In this document: in pieces, positions 8,686 through 20,200 of the stretch
How positions within the stretch are numbered: the stretch's first letter is position 1
Layout: every line of letters begins with the position of its first letter
DNA from: Parietichytrium sp. I65-24A
Taxonomy: Eukaryota; Sar; Bigyra; Thraustochytrida; Thraustochytriidae
Assembly (NCBI GenBank): GCA_012862575.1
Contig: BLSF01000008.1
Location: forward strand, 310,001-374,000
DNA: 64,000 bases
Direction of reading: 5' to 3'
Notes under the pieces: generated by a model
Told to the model about the DNA's origin: nothing
Seen by the model: the letters and a program-made list of their open reading frames with translations, nothing else
The model's database searches: none
Program-made: the position numbers and the translations under genes

Positions 8686-8920
8686 ATGAAACGCGGCCCA
8701 CCGCCAAAGCTGTTTGAAGAGAAAAGGGCGTACGAAGATGTGGAGGCAACGTTCAACTCCTTCATGGACGACAAAGAGGGCGCGCCCGACGACAAGCTTC
8801 TCGAACTCGAGCACCTGTACCAGCAGAAATGGTCGCTGCAAGAAGCAAAGCTGGCGAAGCTTGAGAGGGAGCGCAATGACGCCAGGTGCCAGCGCGACGA
8901 GATGGAGCTGAAGATGAAGA
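8686..8920 (+). CDS. 5' fragment of the coiled-coil gene, cut at the gap
   Basis: The first 78 codons and one base of the coiled-coil protein encoded in full at 9777-11411, nearly identical (Glu versus Ala at residue 17). It stops at the N at 8921 and then appears fused to PADR1 sequence; that chimera is an artefact of joining two contigs. I regard it as the other allele of the same gene, not a second gene. Confidence 0.85.
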
Positions 8921-8921
8921 N
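8921..8921. other. Single N: contig junction
   Basis: The only ambiguous base in the window. It sits exactly between the two copies of the 1,090-bp repeat and within what would otherwise read as a chimeric frame. Treat all sequence arrangement within about 1.1 kb on either side as provisional. Confidence 0.95.
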
Positions 8922-9429
8922 TCCAATCAAGCAGGAAATTAAACAAGAGATTCCTGTTGAGCAGGAAGCTAGCCAGAAACAACGTCTGCAAGCCAAATAC
9001 AGAGCCAAGACGATCGGTCAATTGAGGGATTACCTCAGACTCAATTCTATGCCTGTTTCTGGGAGGAAAGCTGTTCTTGTGGACCGCTGCGTCGAGGGCG
9101 AAGGTTGGGGGGTGCCGGGCAGGTGTCCAGTTTGTTGCCAAGCTCGTCTGAAAACGCAGAGTGACGGGACTATGAAGTGCCCTGGTTTTTCCGTGGCTGG
9201 GACGAGTTCCTACCACTACTGCACATTCGCTGGCGCAGCTGAGCGCACCCCGTGGGTCAACGATAGTAGGCATGAAGTGGACGATGAGCCCATGAATCAA
9301 ACCAACAACTTGTCAGGCCGCAAACGACAACGCGAGCATGATGAGCATTTTGACGACAATGCCATTTATTTGCCTGTAAGTCCTGTGTATCAAAATCCCG
9401 TGCTGTTTGGCCCCTACTTTTATCCTTAA
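8922..9429 (+). CDS. 3' fragment of the PADR1 gene, second copy
   Basis: This repeats the last part of the (I/V)KQE array, the second PADR1 module and the tail of the gene at 7052-8353. Differences include Arg-Ala to Ser-Ser beside the zinc-ribbon and His to Asp in the basic tail. A C-to-T change makes a TAA that ends the protein five residues earlier than in the left copy. It has no start codon of its own. It is best explained as the right-hand contig's allele of the one PADR1 gene. Confidence 0.8.
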
Positions 9430-9776
9430 GATCCGCAATTCTAAAGGACCTGTCCAACCAAGCCAAGTTCTCACTGTCACTCAAACATAATTTTTAATTA
9501 AATATCCGCTCTGTTCACGGTCTCTCTGCCACGCTACAATGTCGTCACAGCCAAACGTTTGTCGCACCGAACGCGTGCAATTCGCACCTAGATTTCTCCG
9601 CAACTATGAAAGTTTTCAAGTTCAACTAAGTTAATTAAGGGGTGAACGGATCTATTGACCAGGGATTCGGCCCATCCACGGTAGTAATACTGACTCGCTC
9701 ACCTTTTGTTGTTGAGCACACGCACCTTGACTGCGTGCGGGGTTGGGCGTGAAAAGGAAAGCTATGCAAAGGCAGG
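9430..9776. promoter_or_regulatory. Intergenic region upstream of the coiled-coil gene, right allele
   Basis: A 347-bp spacer, allelic to 8354-8685. It carries the same AT-rich 3'-end zone and the same conserved block (CGGATCTATTGACCAGGGAT) roughly 120 bp before the ATG. The two allelic differences are small indels flanking that block. No gene is seen. Confidence 0.5.
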
Positions 9777-11411
9777 ATGAAACGCGGCCCACCGCCAAAG
9801 CTGTTTGAAGAGAAAAGGGCGTACGCAGATGTGGAGGCAACGTTCAACTCCTTCATGGACGACAAAGAGGGCGCGCCCGACGACAAGCTTCTCGAACTCG
9901 AGCACCTGTACCAGCAGAAATGGTCGCTGCAAGAAGCAAAGCTGGCGAAGCTTGAGAGGGAGCGCAATGACGCCAGGTGCCAGCGTGACGAGATGGAGCT
10001 GAAGATGAAGAAGGAACTATTACTGGCGCATGAGAATGCCAAGCTGGCACTTGATGAGGTGCACGCAAAGTACACGCAAGACAAGGCAAATTTAGAAGAC
10101 TACAACCAATACGTCAAGAGCCATTACGAAATAACTGCCAAGCAAAATGAAGAGGAGAGAGCTCTGGAAGTGGCCAAACTTCACGCAAAAATACATGAAT
10201 TCGAAAAGCGGCAACTGGAAATGGGCTTGGTGGACAGCCAGATGAGGCAGATCATTGCTCTCAAGAGAGAGGTGGAGGTTCTCAAGGAGGAGCTCAAAGT
10301 ACAGAAACAAGAGTTTCTCGTGCAGTCAAACGCAAAAGACACAGCTCACAAGATGAAGCTCGAATCTGAGACGGCAAATCTGGTCTTGGAGAACAAGTCT
10401 TTGACGAGCAAAGTCAATGAAAAGACAATGGAATGCGTGCATCTTGCAAGAGAAGTGGAGCGTGTTTCTGATGAGAGAAACATTGCGAATTTCCAACTAG
10501 CAGAAGCAACTGAGCGTGTCGGACCTATTGAAAGGGAGTTGGCCCTCGTGCTTGAACAAGGCGAAGCATACGAGCGAGAACGGTTAAGCAACAGAGAAGT
10601 AATCGAATCTCTTCGGAGGAATCTTGCTGAGCAACGAAATGCATTTACCTCCGTGAAAAAGGAAAACAACCATTTGAGCAAGAAGCTGGCCGCTCGAGAC
10701 AACGTAATAGCCGACTTCTCGCAAGAAATATTCGACTTGATTCACAAGCAAGACAGCGATGCGACGGAAGACTTTATTAAGCAGACTATCCTTCGGATTT
10801 ATGACCGCTTCGTCAAAGGCACGGAGAACGAAGCCAGACTTATTGATCCTGACATGAATGTTTTGGATGGCTCCGCTGGTGCGCATGCAGCGCAAAGACT
10901 TCCCACGCTAGAATTCAATCGACAGCGCGCTGCGCTGGAGAAGGTAGCCTCCTCTATGGCCAAGCACGCAAAAAAATCAAACCGAAAGCTGCAAGACCAC
11001 AAAAAGCAGGCGATTGAAGAGAATAGTCGCCTGCTTGCCGAAAACAAGGAACTTCGGAGAAGGTTGCTCACCACACAGCGCAATTTATCCAAAGCGGATG
11101 TGCAGCATATCGACCTCGAGGCCGCACACTATGGCAATAGAAAACCGCCATCCACTAGCCCATCAAAACGAAGGGAGCGTCCTTCAGAGGTTCTTGCAAA
11201 GGCAAGAGACGAAGATGAGGAGAGGAGAGAAGCACGGCCCAGCACGACCAGCTCTCCCACTCGAAAGTCAACGCACACCATCCACATACCCAAGCCTGGC
11301 CAGGCACTTGGCCAAATAACTTCGCAACCACTCGAAGTACTTTCCCCGCCAACGCTTACGAGGGATTGGAGCCTGCGAAATATGCTTCGGCCTGGAGGTA
11401 AACGCTGCTAA
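9777..11411 (+). CDS. Long coiled-coil protein, possibly CFAP57 C-terminal-like
   Basis: A 544-residue protein starting MKRGPPPKLFEEK. From about residue 25 to 310 it is almost unbroken heptad-type coiled coil (Glu/Lys/Leu/Gln-rich). A short globular-looking break at about 305-345 (EIFDLIHKQDS...ILRIYDRFVKG) is followed by a second coiled coil at about 380-450 and a basic Ser/Pro tail with proline-flanked sites. The break resembles a conserved segment near the C-terminus of the axonemal inner-arm protein CFAP57/WDR65, which in other species also has N-terminal WD40 repeats; those are absent here. If right, the organism builds cilia. A generic centrosomal or cytoskeletal coiled-coil protein is equally possible. 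It converges on MTR4 with a 144-bp gap. Confidence 0.7.
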   Translation: MKRGPPPKLFEEKRAYADVEATFNSFMDDKEGAPDDKLLELEHLYQQKWSLQEAKLAKLERERNDARCQRDEMELKMKKELLLAHENAKLALDEVHAKYTQDKANLEDYNQYVKSHYEITAKQNEEERALEVAKLHAKIHEFEKRQLEMGLVDSQMRQIIALKREVEVLKEELKVQKQEFLVQSNAKDTAHKMKLESETANLVLENKSLTSKVNEKTMECVHLAREVERVSDERNIANFQLAEATERVGPIERELALVLEQGEAYERERLSNREVIESLRRNLAEQRNAFTSVKKENNHLSKKLAARDNVIADFSQEIFDLIHKQDSDATEDFIKQTILRIYDRFVKGTENEARLIDPDMNVLDGSAGAHAAQRLPTLEFNRQRAALEKVASSMAKHAKKSNRKLQDHKKQAIEENSRLLAENKELRRRLLTTQRNLSKADVQHIDLEAAHYGNRKPPSTSPSKRRERPSEVLAKARDEDEERREARPSTTSSPTRKSTHTIHIPKPGQALGQITSQPLEVLSPPTLTRDWSLRNMLRPGGKRC

Positions 11412-11555
11412 AATTTTGATTAATAGTAGGAAAGAAAGAACAAGCGTGATTTTCTCTTGCCTTGACACCGAATCGTGAAGAGCTCAAAGCATGCGCACCC
11501 TAGACGAACAAATTTAGTTTCTTTTTTAAAAGCACAGCAAAAACAACGCTTGAGC

Positions 11556-14500
11556 TCAGAGGTACAGGGACGCGGCAAAGATGATATCACGCTTGATAAG
11601 CTCAACGGCTTTGGTAAATGTTGCCAGAAGCGTCTCATCCCCAATTACACGAGCCGTAGCGCAAAGCTGGCGAAGCAGCTCCACAAGGCGGCGCACACTG
11701 CGGATGATTGACCCTTCGAACACGTCGGTAGTCTCGCAAACTTCTCTAAACGTCGCTCCTTGACACCACTTGAGAACTGGTTCCATCAGATCGTACCTAA
11801 AACTGCTGGCAGCTTCCTCGGGGTCTGTCGGGATGTTTGCATCGGTCTGCACCTGTGCAATATGTTTCGCGGCGTTGACGAGGGTGCGGTGCAATGGCTC
11901 AAGCTCCGATGGGAGCTTCATCTCCGGCTCACCGGGTTCAGCATACACAAAACAAGACAACATGGCAGCAGCATGAGCAGGGCTCAGGTCGTTGAAGGCG
12001 CCGCCGAGAAGAAGCTCTGTCAAGACGAGCTCGTCTGCGGTAGAGATCTCGCATCCCACTCGGCCTTTAAGCTGAATGACGCCATCCTTGTCCACGTGGC
12101 CAAGGCGCCGAAGAACGGTCTTCATTGAATGCAAGCGATCCTTCATTGGCAGAGACTTCTTGTCCTTGATTTCTCTTCGCAACAGCTTGATTTTCGTGCG
12201 CACATTAAACTTCTCGACGTATGCACTGTACAATTCTGCCTGGTCCGCTTTGTTTTCCATATTGTAAATCTCATTTCCCTTCAGCTGCAAGAGAAGAGCC
12301 TTTTGTTTTGCGCTAATCGCAATTATCTGAGGGTCCTCAATCTTCAGGTGCGTTTGGGCATCCAACAAAGGAATGTTATTGTCAAGCCGTATTTTTGACT
12401 CCTCAAGAGTTCGGAGGGCTTTCTCTTGCTCGACAGGATTTCGCAGATCGGAACCAACGTGGATACAGACCGTACTCACTGATTTGATATCTGTCAGCTT
12501 GAACGACACAGACCTTGCCACAGGCTCCTCTTCCTCTCCTTTGCCCTTCGCCTTCTGTTGCTTCTTCTTGCCCTTCTTTGCACTAGGTTCTGGCAGAGGG
12601 GCGACATAAGGCTTAATTTGCTTCTGCTTTGCAGCAGATGGGTCGCAAGGGACGATAACCTCCACAGCTTCTGGGAGAGCCTTGGACTGTTTGCTCGTAT
12701 TTTTTACAACTCTGGCAACCACACCCCAACCCCAGCTGTTGTCCAGATTGACAAGACGACCTGGCTTGAGAAACCCAACAATTTTTTCCGGTGAAAACAC
12801 TTGCGCGTGAAGCTGCTGTTCGCATCTCAAGAGCTGAGAGACCACATGGTGATATTCTGCAAGCTTTGCCTCGTCCTTGACGACGAGATTTTCGTGCTCT
12901 GCCTCCAACGCTTTGAGCTGGCTTTCGAGCTCTGGAACTGCAGTCTCCTGCTGGAATGTGTACAACGAGTTGCGAATTACAAACTCCGGGTCGGCGTCTT
13001 CAACGCGCATAAGGTTGAGAAGCATGTTGTAACTGATTCTAAAAGTTGATGTAAGAGGGTTTGCTTGCCCGCTCATAATTTCCTTTGCTTGCGATGGCTC
13101 CATCTGCTCATCCATCATCTGGATTACGATACCACGCTCATCGAGGCCACGACGACCAGCACGGCCACTCATCTGAATGTACTCGCCTGGGTTTACCCAT
13201 CTAAAATCCATGCCGTCATACTTTCGCATTGCCGTAAAAACGACAGTTTTCGCAGGCATGTTGATTCCCATGGCGAACGTCTCAGTAGCAAAGAGTACCT
13301 TTAAAAGACCCGCACCGAACAAAATCTCGGTTACCTCCTTTAGAATTGGGAGCAGGCCTCCGTGATGAATTCCGATGCCCTTTTGCAAAAGCGGAAGGAG
13401 AGACTGCACTTGGGGTAGGGATTTGTCGTCATCGTTCAGCGAGTCAATAGCGTTGTTGAACACCTCTGTGACCATTTTTTTGTCATCTTCCGTGTTGAGA
13501 GAAATCTTGGCCACCTGGGCAGCGTACTTTTCACAATCCTTCTTAGAGAACGAGAAAACAATTGCGGGATCGTAATTGCGCTCCTTGATCATCTCGAGGA
13601 TACTCAAAAGGTCTCCCAACTTGTCTCGTCTCTTAGCTTGCATTCTCTTTCTGGCGTCCTTGGACTTTGCGGTGCCCTCCAGAACCTCGTCCATCAATGC
13701 TGTGTTGTTCAGAGTAGACATGGCCTTTTGGAATGTATCGTCGTGGAAGCGACTCTTTTCATCGACAATGAGGTACACGCCCTCACCACCGGATGGAAAG
13801 ACATAGTGCTGAAGTGGTGTTGGGCGGTAGTTGGTGTACACTGCATGGCAAGGCTGGTGATGAATCTTCGAAATCCAGTCGCAAAATTGCTGCGCGTTGG
13901 GGATTGTTGCAGAGAGAAAAGCGTAGCGGACTTTGTGTGGCCTGTGAATTTCCCATTAGGCAAGGCATATGTTAAACAAAACGGCAAAAACAAAAATCAA
14001 ACCCGAGGCATAAGGTCAGTAAGAAGACAACGTCTCGCACTCTAGTAAACCACGACAACTTACAACAACACGATGGCCTCCTCCCAGACGACCCCGCGCT
14101 CCCGATCGCGCATGTAGTGAACCTCGTCAAAAATCGCGTACGCTACTTCCCGAAGCACTTCGGAGCCGCGGTACAACATGGAGCGGAGAATCTCCGTGGT
14201 CATCACCAAGCAACTCGCGTTCGGGTTGATGGTAACATCTCCGGTCATGAGCCCCACGTCGGAGAACTCCTCCGATAAATCGCGGTACTTTTGATTCGAC
14301 AGCGCCTTGATCGGCGAAGTATACACGACACGCTGCTTGTCTCTCAGCGCCATGGCAATGGCGTACTCTGCCACTACCGTCTTTCCCGCAGACGTATGCG
14401 CCGCCACAAGCACGCTCTCATTGCGCTCCAAATAACCGATCGCCTCTTTCTGGAACCCGTCCAACTCAAAAGGGTACACCTTCGCCGGCTTCCTCTCCGC

Positions 14501-14809
14501 TGCTTTGGCATTTCCTTGCGCAGCCTCCATCTCCGCGTCCTCCTCTGCAGCCCCGGTCACATTTTCACCGTCCGCCGGCCTAGAAGGCTCCTCCCCTTCC
14601 GCTGCATCTGCTGATTTCGCCGTGGTAGCCGAGTCTGTGCCATCTTTCTTGGCGACTTTGGCGACGTTGGCCCCGGCCTCACCGACGGAAGTGTCGGGCG
14701 TTCGACGCTTCTTGCTCGCCACTTTGCTGCTGCTCTGCTGCTTGTCTAGCTGCGCCGCAGTGCTCTCGTCCAGCTCCTTCCCATCGAACGCGGCGAACAA
14801 TGAGTCCAT
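11556..14809 (-). CDS. MTR4: Exosome RNA helicase MTR4 (SKIV2L2), two exons
   Basis: Minus strand join(14064..14809, 11556..13941), 1,043 residues, the usual MTR4 length. Residues 1-110 are a low-complexity nuclear N-terminus. Walker A is AHTSAGKT (137-144), motif II is DEVH (228-231), SATIP follows just after the splice, and motif VI is [10 protein letters not shown]. The arch/KOW insertion is present ([10 protein letters not shown]...[10 protein letters not shown]), which separates MTR4 from SKI2-type and other DExH helicases. The C-terminal DSHCT domain ends [10 protein letters not shown]...[13 protein letters not shown], nearly identical to yeast and human MTR4. MTR4 unwinds RNA for the nuclear exosome in TRAMP/NEXT-like complexes and 5.8S rRNA maturation. 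It is divergently arranged with the transporter at 15952. Confidence 0.97.
13942..14063 (-). other. Intron in MTR4
   Basis: A 122-nt intron on the minus strand with a GTAAGT donor (exon ends ...VLL with a split Leu codon) and a TTCACAG acceptor. Joining restores [17 protein letters not shown], the conserved sequence between motifs II and III of MTR4. Frame arithmetic (746 + 2386 nt) agrees. Confidence 0.95.
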
Positions 14810-15951
14810 CTCTCTCCCGCAAACTCAACCTCAAAACCTCAATCTCTATCAAGAAATCTCTCTCTCTTTCTCTCTTCCTTCTCCGTGGTTCGGTCGATTC
14901 TGCTACGCCAGCGAGCGCTGTCTCAGCAGGGTTGCTAGTCAGCTTTGCTATCCGTTGCTAAGGAGGGGTCCTCGCGCACCTCCTTCTTCGGCCTCGGGGA
15001 CTTCGGAGAGTGAGAGAGAGAGAGAGAGTTTGTCCTCAGTGGGTGGTTCCTGAGATCAGCTAGAGGAAATGCATAGTCAACTGCTTAGGAGGCCCAGTGA
15101 AATGCGTTCCGCGAGTGTCATTAGGCAAGAGATAGTGCGACCAGATAGCAGTCCCTCCAGGGGCTCAGAGAACTGCTCTTCTGTTCGCCGCTTGGAGGAG
15201 CTGTTCTTTCGTTCGGCCTAATTGCGCATAGTGTACAATTTACCCTAACGAAACGATAGCTCATGGTCCTACCATTTGACGATAGGCAGCCACTATGGCA
15301 CAACGTGCTTTCTATTACGTACTAACCCAGTCTTAGTTAGTAAGACGGGCGGTTAAAAGGACAGTAGCCTCCGGGAGTAAGTCATAATTGGACTCGGAGT
15401 GGAAGGTAGTACCGGTACACATACACGTGTGGAAAGGAGGAAGAAGACCAACCCATTTTTTTGGAAGGAAAAAACAAAGAAAGTAAGAAAGTAAGAGAGT
15501 AAGAAAGACAGGTGGGAGGGAGGGACGAGACTCGAGTGGGTGAGGGAGACATGCGCGATGAGGAAAGGGTGGCCAAATTCAACTCCGAATCAGCAGTGAA
15601 CAGACCTCGCATCTCACAACTCAAAACTCACATCTCACATCTCGCACCCCGCATCTCGCAGTGCTCGCTAGGAGACTGCCCGCCTTCCAGTTCGTAGTTG
15701 GAGATCGACAGGTGGCTGTGAGGACAAAGGGACTCTGAACGGCCGGGTCTTGGCTCGCGTTGGTCGAATAAATCCGAAAAGTGTGGGCGTCGCTGGAGGC
15801 GCGCCTTCACAATCATTCCTTCTCCGAGGTCGATAGTTTATCTAACCCAGACTGCCACGTTCAACAGGAGCGCAGTTTAGAATTCCAGAATTCCGGAAAG
15901 GAGCGTCGCAAAACATCAACCATTCGGCGAAGATTCAAGCCGCGGCAGGGA
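14810..15951. promoter_or_regulatory. Divergent promoter region, MTR4 / transporter
   Basis: 1,142 bp. A CT-rich tract near 14847-14880 precedes MTR4 (GA-rich on its sense strand) and GA runs lie at about 15008-15030. TGCGTTCCGC is at 15103-15112 and the palindrome GTACCGGTAC at 15409-15418. A GTAAGT at 15376-15381 followed by TATCTAACCCAG (about 15839-15850) would fit a 5'-UTR intron of the transporter, and TACTAAC occurs at about 15320. None of this is proven. No gene or RNA recognised. Confidence 0.5.
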
Positions 15952-17085
15952 ATGTCCCAGCCGCAGGCAGCTGTGAAAGGGCTGTTGTTGTGGGTTGGCG
16001 TTTACCTGCTTAGTGGGGCGGCTCAGCCACTCGTGACGGATGCTATAAAGTACTCTGGCGGCGTGCGAAGCGGCGAGGCATGGCCCCCCACACTGGCCAC
16101 GCTTTTAGCGAATTCGTTGGGAATGGCGTCCGTTGGATACCTGGAAGCTGGGCTTAGATGGGCTCAAAAGGCGCTGATCAACTCCGGAGCGTTCAAGAGG
16201 CGCCTCGCTGCAGCCGGGGCGATGGAGATGATGCCCATGCAAAAGGAGCTCAGTGCCCAAACCCGAGGGGTTGTTGCGAAGGACTATGCGCCAATCCCTG
16301 CCAATGTGATGTTCTGGGCAACGGCCATCGATTTTGTGAGTGGAATCCTCGTCGTGACGGGCTTGCTCATGGTTGGCTCTGGCGTTTATACCGTCATATA
16401 CAGCAGCACGACGGCGTGGACGGCGGTGCTTTCATGGTTCTTCGGAGGAAAGCTCAGCCCTGGTCAGTGGATGGGGATCGGCTTTGTTTCGCTTGGTCTC
16501 GTCATGAACGCATTTGGGGTCATGGAAGGTGCGGCATCTGATTCCGAGGAGCATCGTGGAGTTTTGTTTGCTGGAGTGCTTGTTCTCGTTGTGGGAACAA
16601 TTCTGCACGCTGGTGCATTTGTCTACAACGAGCGAGCCATAAAGGGCGCAGGCGTGTCACCTTTCCAACTATGCACCAAAATAGGCTCGACGGAGGCGCT
16701 GATTGTATTCTTTTACAATTCACTGTTGGTGCTCTGGTACAACCCGGACAAAATTTATTTTGCCCCAATACGCGATGCTGGATCTACAGTGCCTCACGTC
16801 CTTTCTTTATACGCTCTTTTGGTTTTCATGAACGCAATCCACGCGCTAGCGTTTTTTGCGATGCTTGGCCAGCTGGGGGCCGTCGCGACAGGTGTGCTGA
16901 AGAGCGTACTTGCCGTTTCCGTATTCTCCTTTGCTGCCGTGTTCTTTTGCACTTTTGAAGTGTCGCAGTGCTTTTCCGCCTTTAAGGCCGCATCGATGCT
17001 CATTGTACTGTTTGGATCGTTTGTGTACGGTCTTTCTGCTTCCGCGACAAGCAAGCCGCTTGCAAGTCGACGAGACTTGGTTTGA
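15952..17085 (+). CDS. DMT-superfamily (EamA/SLC35-like) transporter
   Basis: A 377-residue membrane protein. The ATG at 15952 is the first in frame, and the first TM segment follows within ten residues. About nine to ten hydrophobic segments alternate with short loops. The segment VMFWATAIDFVSGILVVTGL and the late GAVATGVLKSVLAVSVF motif are characteristic of nucleotide-sugar/SLC35-type members of the drug/metabolite superfamily, where the ATGVLKxLxAVSVF region lines the substrate path. Substrate cannot be read from the sequence; a Golgi or ER nucleotide-sugar role is the family default. A 50-residue soluble loop sits between segments 2 and 3. It converges on the giant gene with a 185-bp gap. 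Confidence 0.8.
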   Translation: MSQPQAAVKGLLLWVGVYLLSGAAQPLVTDAIKYSGGVRSGEAWPPTLATLLANSLGMASVGYLEAGLRWAQKALINSGAFKRRLAAAGAMEMMPMQKELSAQTRGVVAKDYAPIPANVMFWATAIDFVSGILVVTGLLMVGSGVYTVIYSSTTAWTAVLSWFFGGKLSPGQWMGIGFVSLGLVMNAFGVMEGAASDSEEHRGVLFAGVLVLVVGTILHAGAFVYNERAIKGAGVSPFQLCTKIGSTEALIVFFYNSLLVLWYNPDKIYFAPIRDAGSTVPHVLSLYALLVFMNAIHALAFFAMLGQLGAVATGVLKSVLAVSVFSFAAVFFCTFEVSQCFSAFKAASMLIVLFGSFVYGLSASATSKPLASRRDLV

Positions 17086-17270
17086 AAAATGAGAGCAGGA
17101 CTCGATTCCTCACCCGGCACACGTCTTGGTGGCCTTTTCAAAAGCCTTCGAAGATTAGATTGTAAATACTTCCTCCTGTGTTGAAAAAGGAAACTACGGC
17201 GACGAATTAATTACAGCGAGTGTTCAAAAGTTTGATCAGTACCGACTCTTATTTTTCATTCACAATTAGT

Positions 17271-20200
17271 TCACAAGGACTCGTCTGAATCCGAGTTGTC
17301 ATTATCCCCTGTCTGACTTTCCTCGGCGACATTGCCCCCGTCGTCGGACAGGTCCGACCTGTCTTCTCTCAGAGCCCGGGAAACGATTTCGCTTCCTTCA
17401 TTCATTGCGCCGTCCCAGTCCTCCCCATCATGATCCTCGTTGTTGGCGCTTTGCAACCCTTCACTACGGCCGGAGCTGGAGCTGGAGCTGGAAACCAGCG
17501 ACGCTTTAGAAATTTTTAGCTTTGGCTCAGAAAATTGCCGCCTATTTTTGGTCACCTTCCGCCACAAGAGATCCCTTCCCCACGGCTTGCCTCCCCATAC
17601 ATTGCGCTTCAACCGAAGAGGATAATCGTCAAGTTGCAAAAACCCAATACTTTGGGCGGCAATGTCTTTCCATCCAACGAGTGCAACATGAATAGCATTA
17701 TCAAAGGCACGATAACGGTCCGCTGTGCCTTTAAGCCAAGCGTTCAGGTCTCCAACGTAAATCTCAATCTCCCAACGAATCGTTTGCAGCTTGTGTTGAT
17801 ATTTGAAAAGTTCTCGTGGCACATTCGTTTTCATCGCCGAAAGCCGTAGGAACTCTCTATAATTGATCTCTCCATCGCCATCATTGTCAAGCGCATGAAC
17901 AAAGCGGTCTAAAATCGCATCTGTTGGCAAAATCTGCTGAATATCAAGAGATTGCAAAGCACCTTTAAATTCTCGAACGTCGATCTTTCCATTCCCATTC
18001 TGGTCAAAGACCCGGAATGCTCGTTCTACATCGAATTTTCCGGACCCTTCAGCATCTGAATACTGCAAAATGACAAACCTCAGCTCCGCAAGCGCTCTTC
18101 GCAAGAATGGGTCCCGAAGGAATTCTGCCCCCCAAATATCTTCCTCCGCTTCCACATCCACTAGCTTCTCCAGCAGATACTCGTGCGATGGAGCTTCCCC
18201 TTGGTAACTCGACTGGTCAATAGCTTCACTTTTCTCCTCAGAAACCATTCTCTTTGCAGGCCGCGCCTCCTCATCCGCCTTTCTTCCCGTAAGGCGAGGT
18301 GTATCGAGGGGAACCTCGTCCGCCTTCACGGCGCGCAAAAACTTATTGTAGGTGACAAGTTCTTCAACAGTATCGGGTCCAGTTACGTCGCACTCGGGTA
18401 CCCCTTGCCGGGTAGGCAATGGACCGAGCTCGTCCTCGTCGACGCTTTCCTCGTCGCCCGCCTTATTCGAAGCCATGAATGGAGACCAATCTATCCGATC
18501 AAGAATCTCTGGCTCGATTCCCTCATCTTCAAGATACTTTGCCAAGATCTCAATCAATTTCGCTTTGGACAGTAACCCGGTGTGCGGGACGGGATCCAGA
18601 ACCCGGAATTTGGCGCGTAAGAAAATCAAACTTCCCTCCTTGTCTCGAAGGAGTTCCTTTACCCACCCAAAAACATCAAATCTTGGGGGGTTCACAACGC
18701 TTTCCCAGGTCGCCAAATCCAAGGGCATGGGGAATAGATTTACAAAGCGCCAGAAAATTCCTCGCAGCTCGTTCTCATCATCCACCTCCTCCTGCAGAAA
18801 CTCGGATATTCCGTATCTATTCGCAAACATTTCGTACAAATCTTCCGCGGTAGAGATGTGCCCAGCAGCGTGCTTGGAATAAGCTCGCTTCGCTCCTCCG
18901 ATATCCTTGACGCAATTTCGCAAATGTCCAAGTATTCCAGTCAGAATGCGTGGAGATTCGTCAAAGGGAGAGAGCGTCCCACAAACTGTTTCAAAAGTTT
19001 CCGCACTATCATCATCGACACGCAGCTCTATGCGAATGATATTCCGACACTGCTCAAGTGTGAACCAACCCAACGGCCCCTCCTTCACGCTCAGCCGCAG
19101 CAAAATACCATTCTCTAGCAGTTCCAGCCTCCAGGCATCGACTTGTAGCACCTCGTCTTCTCCAGTGGCGCCCCGGATTTTGCCAAGCCACAAAACGCGC
19201 TGATAATTTTGGGAAAGGTCATTCTCACTCTTCGAGCCCTCAGCCTGCTTTTTGAAGATGGAGTGCGTATCTAGGGCGTACACGCGCTCAGAAAATACCT
19301 TTGCGTTTACGGGTGGAAGCCAAGCAACTTTCTCCAGCTCGGCAATTTCTGCGACTCTAACATTCCAGAAATCGATCTTCAGCACGTGAGAATCGGATTC
19401 TTCCATCCCTTTTGCTGTCACAAACACTGTCTCAAACACTGCTCTCTTACTCAACTTCCTGGACGGAACCGCAGAATTCTGAACAGTTGTTTGCTTGGAT
19501 TTTGCAAATGTCAGGCGCACAGTCATGTGAAATTTATAGAGCGCTGTTTCTGCGGTCAAAATTGCTCTGTCCTGGTCAATTTTTTGCACTCGAAGAGATT
19601 CCCCGAGACAAGCCACACAGAGAGAGTAGATATCGATTTCTGCGCAAAGCAGCGCAAATGGATGTATCACCGCCAGAATAGGATCTCTGTGGTCTGCTGC
19701 GTTCTGGCCTTGAAACATGCTCAGCTGAAGAGTTCGAGAGTGAACTCGACGGCTGGTCTGCGCTCCAATTTGAGCCCATGCATACGATTGAACTCTGTTC
19801 ACCTGCACGTAGCGGACCTTTTGCAAACCGCTTCGAATCGACTGGGTACTTGCGCTGCTTCTGTCGAAGGCTAGGTCTTGCTGCAGATACTGCCGCTGTA
19901 AGGATGCAAAGTCGGTGCGATTCGGCGAGTCCGAAATTTTGATGAGTTCCAGCACCTGGCGCTCTATCACGGACGTGTCATGCATGCTGTGAATTGAGTT
20001 CACCGCCTTGGCTATATCGAGCGCACATGCGGACACAATATCAGCCTGATTAGACTCCAGACAGGTACGGAGACCATCGAAGATGTCCAAAGATCTGTTA
20101 GTGCTATCACCCCTCCCGTACCTGAGAATATCGATCGACAAGTCTCTCTCAGGAGACACAATGCCGTAGTTTACCAAAAGATTCCGAACAGCTTTGCACT

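Larger units (their letters stand above)
7831..8920. repeat. Left copy of a 1,090-bp direct duplication at an assembly gap
   Basis: This segment matches 8922-10011 at a constant offset of 1,091 with about 15 substitutions and two small compensating indels (near 8536 and 8616). It ends at the base before the single N, while its partner starts at the base after it. That is what results when the end of one contig and the start of the next overlap but are not merged, here probably because they carry two alleles. Confidence 0.9.
8922..10011. repeat. Right copy of the 1,090-bp direct duplication
   Basis: Partner of 7831-8920. It starts immediately after the N and ends where the left copy is cut off, within the coiled-coil gene. 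About 98% identity over coding and noncoding sequence alike fits allelic divergence in a diploid better than an old tandem duplication. Confidence 0.9.

Noticed and set aside
8686-9429. A chimeric gene joining the coiled-coil N-terminus to PADR1 sequence across the N
   Set aside because: The join coincides with the single N and with the ends of two 1,090-bp copies, so it reflects unmerged contigs rather than a fusion.
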